Part shown: positions 60,650 to 64,000 of the stretch, piece after piece
Numbering within the stretch: the stretch's first letter is position 1
Layout: every line of letters starts with the position of its first letter
Assembly: GCA_026390595.1 (NCBI GenBank)
Contig: JAPLFQ010000022.1
Coordinates: 1 to 64,000, forward strand
Reading direction: 5' to 3'
DNA: 64,000 nucleotides
Source: Ignavibacteriales bacterium
Lineage (GTDB): Bacteria > Bacteroidota > Ignavibacteria > UBA10030
The notes under the pieces: model-generated
What the model was told of the DNA's origin: nothing
What the model saw: only the letters and a program-made list of their open reading frames with translations
Database searches by the model: none
Program-made: the position numbers and the translations under genes

Positions 60650-61414
60650 ATGGATGAATCAACTAAAATAAGAGCCCTGGTCGCCGAGGATGAAGAGTCT
60701 TTCCTCCGTGTCCTCACCACCGTGCTCGAATCGACGAAGCGCTTTGAGGTGTATCCTTGCGAGTCGGGTGATGAAGCGGTAGAGACGCTCAAGAGGTCTC
60801 ATTTCGACATTATCATCCTCGATCATAAGATGCCGGGCATGACCGGGCTGAACGTTCTTCAGTGGCTGCACGAGCAAAAATCGGAAATACCGGTCATCAT
60901 GCTCACCGGCGCCGGATCAGAGAACATCGCTGTCGAGTCAATGAAGCTGGGCGCCTACGACTATCTGAGGAAGGATCAGTTCGACAAGACGCACTTTCCG
61001 ATCTTCGTCAACGGTGTATACGAGAGGTACCTTTTCAGAAAAGAAAAGGAACAGCTTGAAGCCACCGCACGCGAACGGGAAAAGAACCTGGCTGCTCTTG
61101 GCCAGATCATCAATTCCGTAACTTCACTTTCTGAGATTGTTCAAATGGCGATTGCGAAGGTGGCGTTCCTGACCGACGAAAGTGAACACCTTCTCCGCTC
61201 GCACGTTCAGGCAGGCGGAAAGGAAAAACTCGATCACTATTTCCGGCAACTCCGTGAAGAACTCGAAACGCTCGCTTACGCGAGCAAGTCGATGGTTGGC
61301 GTTCCGAGCTCCCCTGGCGTGACTTCATCGAATGACAAGCACAAGCCCGCAACGGACAGATCCGATCTCCCGCAGAAGGAGACAGTGTCGCTGAAGTCGA
61401 CCCCCAATCGATAG
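60650..61414 (+). CDS. single-receiver response regulator with helical tail
   Basis: 254 residues. Receiver domain at about 5-125 with acidic pair E14/D15, phospho-acceptor D57 in IIILDHKMPGMTG and K107 in the YLRKDQFDKTHFP end. It continues as a charged coiled-coil (YLFRKEKEQLEATAREREKN) and a helical part to about 200, then a polar tail of low complexity. No DNA-binding, enzymatic or HTH domain is seen, so it probably acts through protein contacts in the cytoplasm. No histidine kinase gene is adjacent, so its partner is encoded elsewhere. Confidence 0.85.
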   Translation: MDESTKIRALVAEDEESFLRVLTTVLESTKRFEVYPCESGDEAVETLKRSHFDIIILDHKMPGMTGLNVLQWLHEQKSEIPVIMLTGAGSENIAVESMKLGAYDYLRKDQFDKTHFPIFVNGVYERYLFRKEKEQLEATAREREKNLAALGQIINSVTSLSEIVQMAIAKVAFLTDESEHLLRSHVQAGGKEKLDHYFRQLREELETLAYASKSMVGVPSSPGVTSSNDKHKPATDRSDLPQKETVSLKSTPNR

Positions 61415-61776
61415 CGCAGCCGACCCTGTTCAGTCCTACCCCCCAGTACGCGGTTCCTGCACCTGCTTCATTGAAACTCTCTCTTCCCTCCACTTTCCGC
61501 GCCTATGCGGCTTTGCCTCGAACAGGACTATCCCATCTTTACTTTGGTAGCCTGGTGCGCTGCGAACTATCCGTTCCGACTGAGCTACGAAGTTGAGATA
61601 GAATAAGCGCCGCCCCACAACCAAGCCAAGACCTGACAGGGATCGTCATATCTCAGGACAACGGCGGAGGGGATAACAGGCGGAGCAACAATCCGAGGAC
61701 CACGATAAGGAAAGAAGCCAGGAGGGAGATAATCACTTCATTCCGCCCGAGTTGATCGAGCTTGACCACTTCTGCT
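61415..61776. other. 362-bp region, no gene assigned
   Basis: The stretch contains a tRNA-like string near 61546-61600 on the minus strand (GTAGCTCAGTCGG, later GTTCGAGG) whose arms do not pair at tRNA spacing, so it is not called as a gene. Short frames here show no family motif. Confidence 0.35.
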
Positions 61777-61995
61777 TCAAGAAATGTTCAGACCAAGAGG
61801 TATCGGGAGAGTTCCATGACACGCACTTTCCCGTTGTGCGTTCGTCACTTTGATGACATTCCCGCACTCACCGCACACGTAGACAAATCGCGTCAATCTG
61901 TAGGATTTATATCGAATCACCCAGGCCCATTCGAGTCGCTTGGAACAGCGAGCGCAAACAAGCTCAATTTTGACCTTTTCAACGCGGGAGTCCAT
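61777..61995 (-). CDS. possible small zinc-ribbon protein
   Basis: 72 residues with two CxxC knuckles, CARC and CGEC, 27 residues apart (VKIELVCARCSKRLEWAW ... RFVYVCGECGNVIKV), forming a plausible zinc ribbon. No strong ribosome-binding site precedes the ATG at 61993-61995, and the last part looks unstructured. It may be real but no family is recognised. It lies convergent with the response regulator at 60650. Confidence 0.5.
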   Translation of the reverse strand: MDSRVEKVKIELVCARCSKRLEWAWVIRYKSYRLTRFVYVCGECGNVIKVTNAQRESACHGTLPIPLGLNIS

Positions 61996-62269
61996 TCGTG
62001 AGCAAATGCCTGCAATTCTAGGGGTTTATGGGGGTTCTTGCAGAGTCGCTGGCAGCATTCCGGCTTCTGTATCTAAGACGTTATGAAGTCCCTGAGGGTT
62101 CCCCCCAAAAAGGACCGCTCGTCCCCGATTGAGGGCTGTTCACGTCAGCCTGAACACCATTGGAGGAAATGTCAGAACACGGAGAGAGTGAAGGCGTATC
62201 CACTCCTGAACGCACCTGGTATCTTGACACTCGGGCCACCAAATTACAACCATCGTTACGGAGGATGCA

Positions 62270-62722
62270 ATGAAGCGGAGCGGAAAGGTTTTCGGAGTGA
62301 TTGCACTGGCTATCATTCTGGCCCTGCCAGCAACGGCAAGTGACGTGAAGAAAGAAATTGGTGAGGCAAAATATGATCTCGCCGTCCAGAATCTGCTCAA
62401 GGGCGTGTCGAGCACAAACGACGGTTTGCGCCGAAGTTCGATTTATCAGCTGGGCGAACTGGAAGCTCAGGACGCAGTGATCCCCCTGATGAGAGTTCTG
62501 CGGTCCTGTACCGATGTACGATGTCGGGTTGCTGCAGCATGGGCGCTGTGCAAAATCGGCGACGACCGTGGAGTCTATGCGGTGAAGCAGGCCGTGCGAT
62601 TCGACGACAACCCGAAGGTCCAGCTCCACAGCGCGTGGTATTATAATCTGTATGTGTCGGAGGGAACATTTGCCTTCATTCCTTCTGTCAGCGCCCCAAC
62701 ACAGATTGCAGAGAATCGCTAG
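62270..62722 (+). CDS. secreted HEAT-repeat protein
   Basis: 150 residues with a signal peptide (about 7-23, VFGVIALAIILALPATAS). The mature part has two to three HEAT-type helical repeats: LRRSSIYQLGELEAQDAVIPLMRVL and CRVAAAWALCKIGDDRGVYAVKQAV, as in lyase-like or scaffold HEAT proteins. No catalytic residue set is visible. Probably a periplasmic protein-binding module. A hairpin terminator follows 39 bases after the stop. Confidence 0.8.
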   Translation: MKRSGKVFGVIALAIILALPATASDVKKEIGEAKYDLAVQNLLKGVSSTNDGLRRSSIYQLGELEAQDAVIPLMRVLRSCTDVRCRVAAAWALCKIGDDRGVYAVKQAVRFDDNPKVQLHSAWYYNLYVSEGTFAFIPSVSAPTQIAENR

Positions 62723-62760
62723 GTTCTTCGTTCTATTGCATCCCGAGGTCATGAGTTCCG

Positions 62761-62794
62761 GCGGGTGAGCAACGCATGCTCACCCGCTTGTCTT
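62761..62794 (+). terminator. terminator of the HEAT-repeat gene
   Basis: Stem GCGGGTGAGCA/TGCTCACCCGC with loop ACGCA, followed by TTGTCTTGT. Strong stem, imperfect T-run. Confidence 0.7.
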
Positions 62795-63099
62795 GTACGT
62801 CCAGCAGGCGACGTCGCAGACCCCCGCCACACCCATACCACCTGTCACACCCGAACCTGCGCACCTCCGACGCATCAATGTCTGCACACACATCAAGAGA
62901 TCCTTCACCTGTTCGCGCCGGATGCAATAACAACAGGGCAAGGTTTTTCCAGAATTATTTGGTATACTCTCCTGTCCGAACGAGGGACTTGTTGTCTTCT
63001 TGCAGACTAGAAGAGAGACCTTCTCGTTGCGTAACTCGATGCACTTGTTCTCTCCACGCACATCCGAATTTCCTATTTGCAAAGTACACCGCACCTGTC
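62795..63099 (+). other. 305-bp gap before the deacetylase gene
   Basis: The frame of the deacetylase is open through this stretch, but the sequence reads as low-complexity proline/serine/cysteine and no start with a site is seen. No promoter or repeat assigned. Confidence 0.4.
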
Positions 63100-63936
63100 A
63101 TGCATAGAAACTGGATTCACGGGGTCATTGCTCTTGCCACCGCCGCATCGTTCTTCATGCTGTCACTGCATGGAACAAAACAAAGGGTGGAAGTCACACT
63201 GCCCTTTCAGCCGGAGGGTCCTCCCGTCGATCGAGTGGCCAGCACTGACAGCCTCACGATTCCTCTTCTCGCAACCGCGAAACCATCCGGGACTATTCAA
63301 CCAATTGCTCCGGTCGTGATTCTCCACGGCCCCCGGGATCTCAAAGTGATTGCCCTGACGTTCGACGCTTGCTCCACCACGCTGCCGAGCCGCTACGATG
63401 AGCGAATCACAAACATCCTGATTGAAACGAAGACTCCAGCGACGCTTTTCCTTGGCGGCAAATGGATGGAAGAAGAACCGGAGCATACACGACAGCTCGC
63501 CTCCCATCCTCAGTTCGAGCTGGCCAATCACACCTATCAACATCCGCATCTGAATACGATGTCGGACGACAGCATCCGCCACGAGCTCCAGCGAACGCAG
63601 GACGTCATGGATTCGCTTACGGGCAAACGGCCCACGCTCTTTCGACCTCCGTATGGTGAATACAACGACAGGGTCGTGCGTGTTGCGGCGGAGCTCGGAC
63701 TCAAGACCATCCAGTTTGACCTCGCCTCGGGTGATCCGGATCCCGGCTTTACGAAAGAGAAGCTGATCAGCTACGTGACGTCGATGGCGAAGAACGGTTC
63801 CATCGTCGTCATGCATATCAACAGGCGGGGATGGCACACTGCCGAAGCGCTGCCGGAGATCATTGCCCGGCTTCGCGGGCGCGGATTCACGTTCGAGACT
63901 GTCTCCGAAATGATATCACAGACAAATCAAAGGTGA
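63100..63936 (+). CDS. polysaccharide deacetylase (NodB-type)
   Basis: 278 residues from the ATG at 63100, where a membrane anchor or signal begins (WIHGVIALATAASFFMLSL); the site is weak. The deacetylase domain is at about 80-270: motif 1 IALTFDACSTT (Asp base), motif 2 ELANHTYQHPHL with the two metal-ligand His, motif 3 RPPYGEYNDRVV, motif 4 FDLASGDPDP and motif 5 IVVMHINRRGWHTAEALPEI. The TFDAC variant of motif 1 is typical of a large bacterial subgroup. It should remove acetyl groups from a polymer such as peptidoglycan or exopolysaccharide in the periplasm. The next gene starts 8 bp on. Confidence 0.92.
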   Translation: MHRNWIHGVIALATAASFFMLSLHGTKQRVEVTLPFQPEGPPVDRVASTDSLTIPLLATAKPSGTIQPIAPVVILHGPRDLKVIALTFDACSTTLPSRYDERITNILIETKTPATLFLGGKWMEEEPEHTRQLASHPQFELANHTYQHPHLNTMSDDSIRHELQRTQDVMDSLTGKRPTLFRPPYGEYNDRVVRVAAELGLKTIQFDLASGDPDPGFTKEKLISYVTSMAKNGSIVVMHINRRGWHTAEALPEIIARLRGRGFTFETVSEMISQTNQR

Positions 63937-63944
63937 ATGAACAC

Positions 63945-64000
63945 ATGACTGTCGCCTCCATCCTCATTACGCTCGCACTCGTCTTCTATTCCCTGGGGGT
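63945..64000 (+). CDS. start of a membrane protein gene, cut by the window end
   Basis: ATG at 63945, with AGGTGA of the previous stop region as its site. The first 18 residues (TVASILITLALVFYSLG) are a membrane helix. Nothing more can be said; it is likely in an operon with the deacetylase. Confidence 0.55.
   Translation, partial: MTVASILITLALVFYSLG

Noticed and set aside
61540-61605. tRNA-like string on the minus strand (TAGCTCAGTCGG ... GTTCGAGG)
   Set aside because: The D-arm-like and T-loop-like motifs are about 62 bases apart, no anticodon stem pairs between them and no acceptor stem closes; chance or a decayed remnant.

Overview
The window is about 53 % G+C by eye and reads as one stretch of chromosome from a bacterium of the Bacteroidota/Chlorobiota/Ignavibacteriota group. 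The best pointer is the C-terminal type IX secretion sorting domain on three unrelated proteins (DUF362 protein, lamin-tail protein, GH3 enzyme), with the SGVYFYRL...M.L.K ending common in Ignavibacteria-like genomes. TonB-dependent and DUF5916 outer-membrane barrels, a KorDABC ferredoxin oxidoreductase and S9/tricorn peptidases fit this. No rRNA, intact tRNA, CRISPR array or prophage was seen. Species is not resolvable from this window.

Layout. 1-4589 (minus): TonB-dependent receptor, TPR protein, LytS-type kinase and LytTR-type regulator in one run. 4859-7914 (minus): YraQ/DUF318 permease and an exported DUF362 protein. 8196-17024 (minus): a nine-gene phosphate run (two CYTH proteins, SLC13 carrier, DUF47/PhoU-like protein, PiT transporter, OprO/P porin, a lamin-tail lipoprotein, an SdiA-regulated-type lipoprotein, a lamin-tail T9SS cargo) ending at a clear terminator. 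17274-21035 (plus, divergent): PhnD-like binding protein, HAMP histidine kinase and sigma-54 response regulator, a plausible ligand-sensing controller of the phosphate run. 21514-23593: an unrecognised 617-residue cysteine-rich protein with a small zinc-ribbon partner.

23864-27676 is a serine locus (serC divergent from serA, then DUF1015), followed by Cu/Zn SOD. 28378-29534 is an accessory cassette around a DUF559 nuclease-like gene. Next come an S9 peptidase, a one-gene type IIG restriction-modification enzyme, an octaheme hydroxylamine-oxidoreductase-like cytochrome c, a SIMPL protein, a GH3 enzyme and a tricorn peptidase. 44079-49191 carries dCMP deaminase, YebC, a four-helix-bundle (S23) cassette and korDABC. 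49483-57713 carries a C69 peptidase, LUD protein, SlyD, a GntR-ABC operon with a palindromic operator, an amino-acid racemase, an M19 dipeptidase and a Y1 transposase that appears to have lost its catalytic tyrosine. The end holds a DUF5916 barrel, a single REC protein, small proteins and a polysaccharide deacetylase.

The most unusual layer is between and inside genes: (i) short hairpins whose stems differ but whose loop is always three bases, clustered behind genes; (ii) a CTGAGCGNAGTCGAAGG repeat inserted in frame in two unrelated proteins; (iii) an imperfect-terminal-inverted-repeat element in at least two copies with different cores; (iv) small gene cassettes (DUF559, S23) bracketed by repeats. 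With the PhnD-type three-component system beside the phosphate operon and the 617-residue unknown protein, these are the best candidates for something undescribed.
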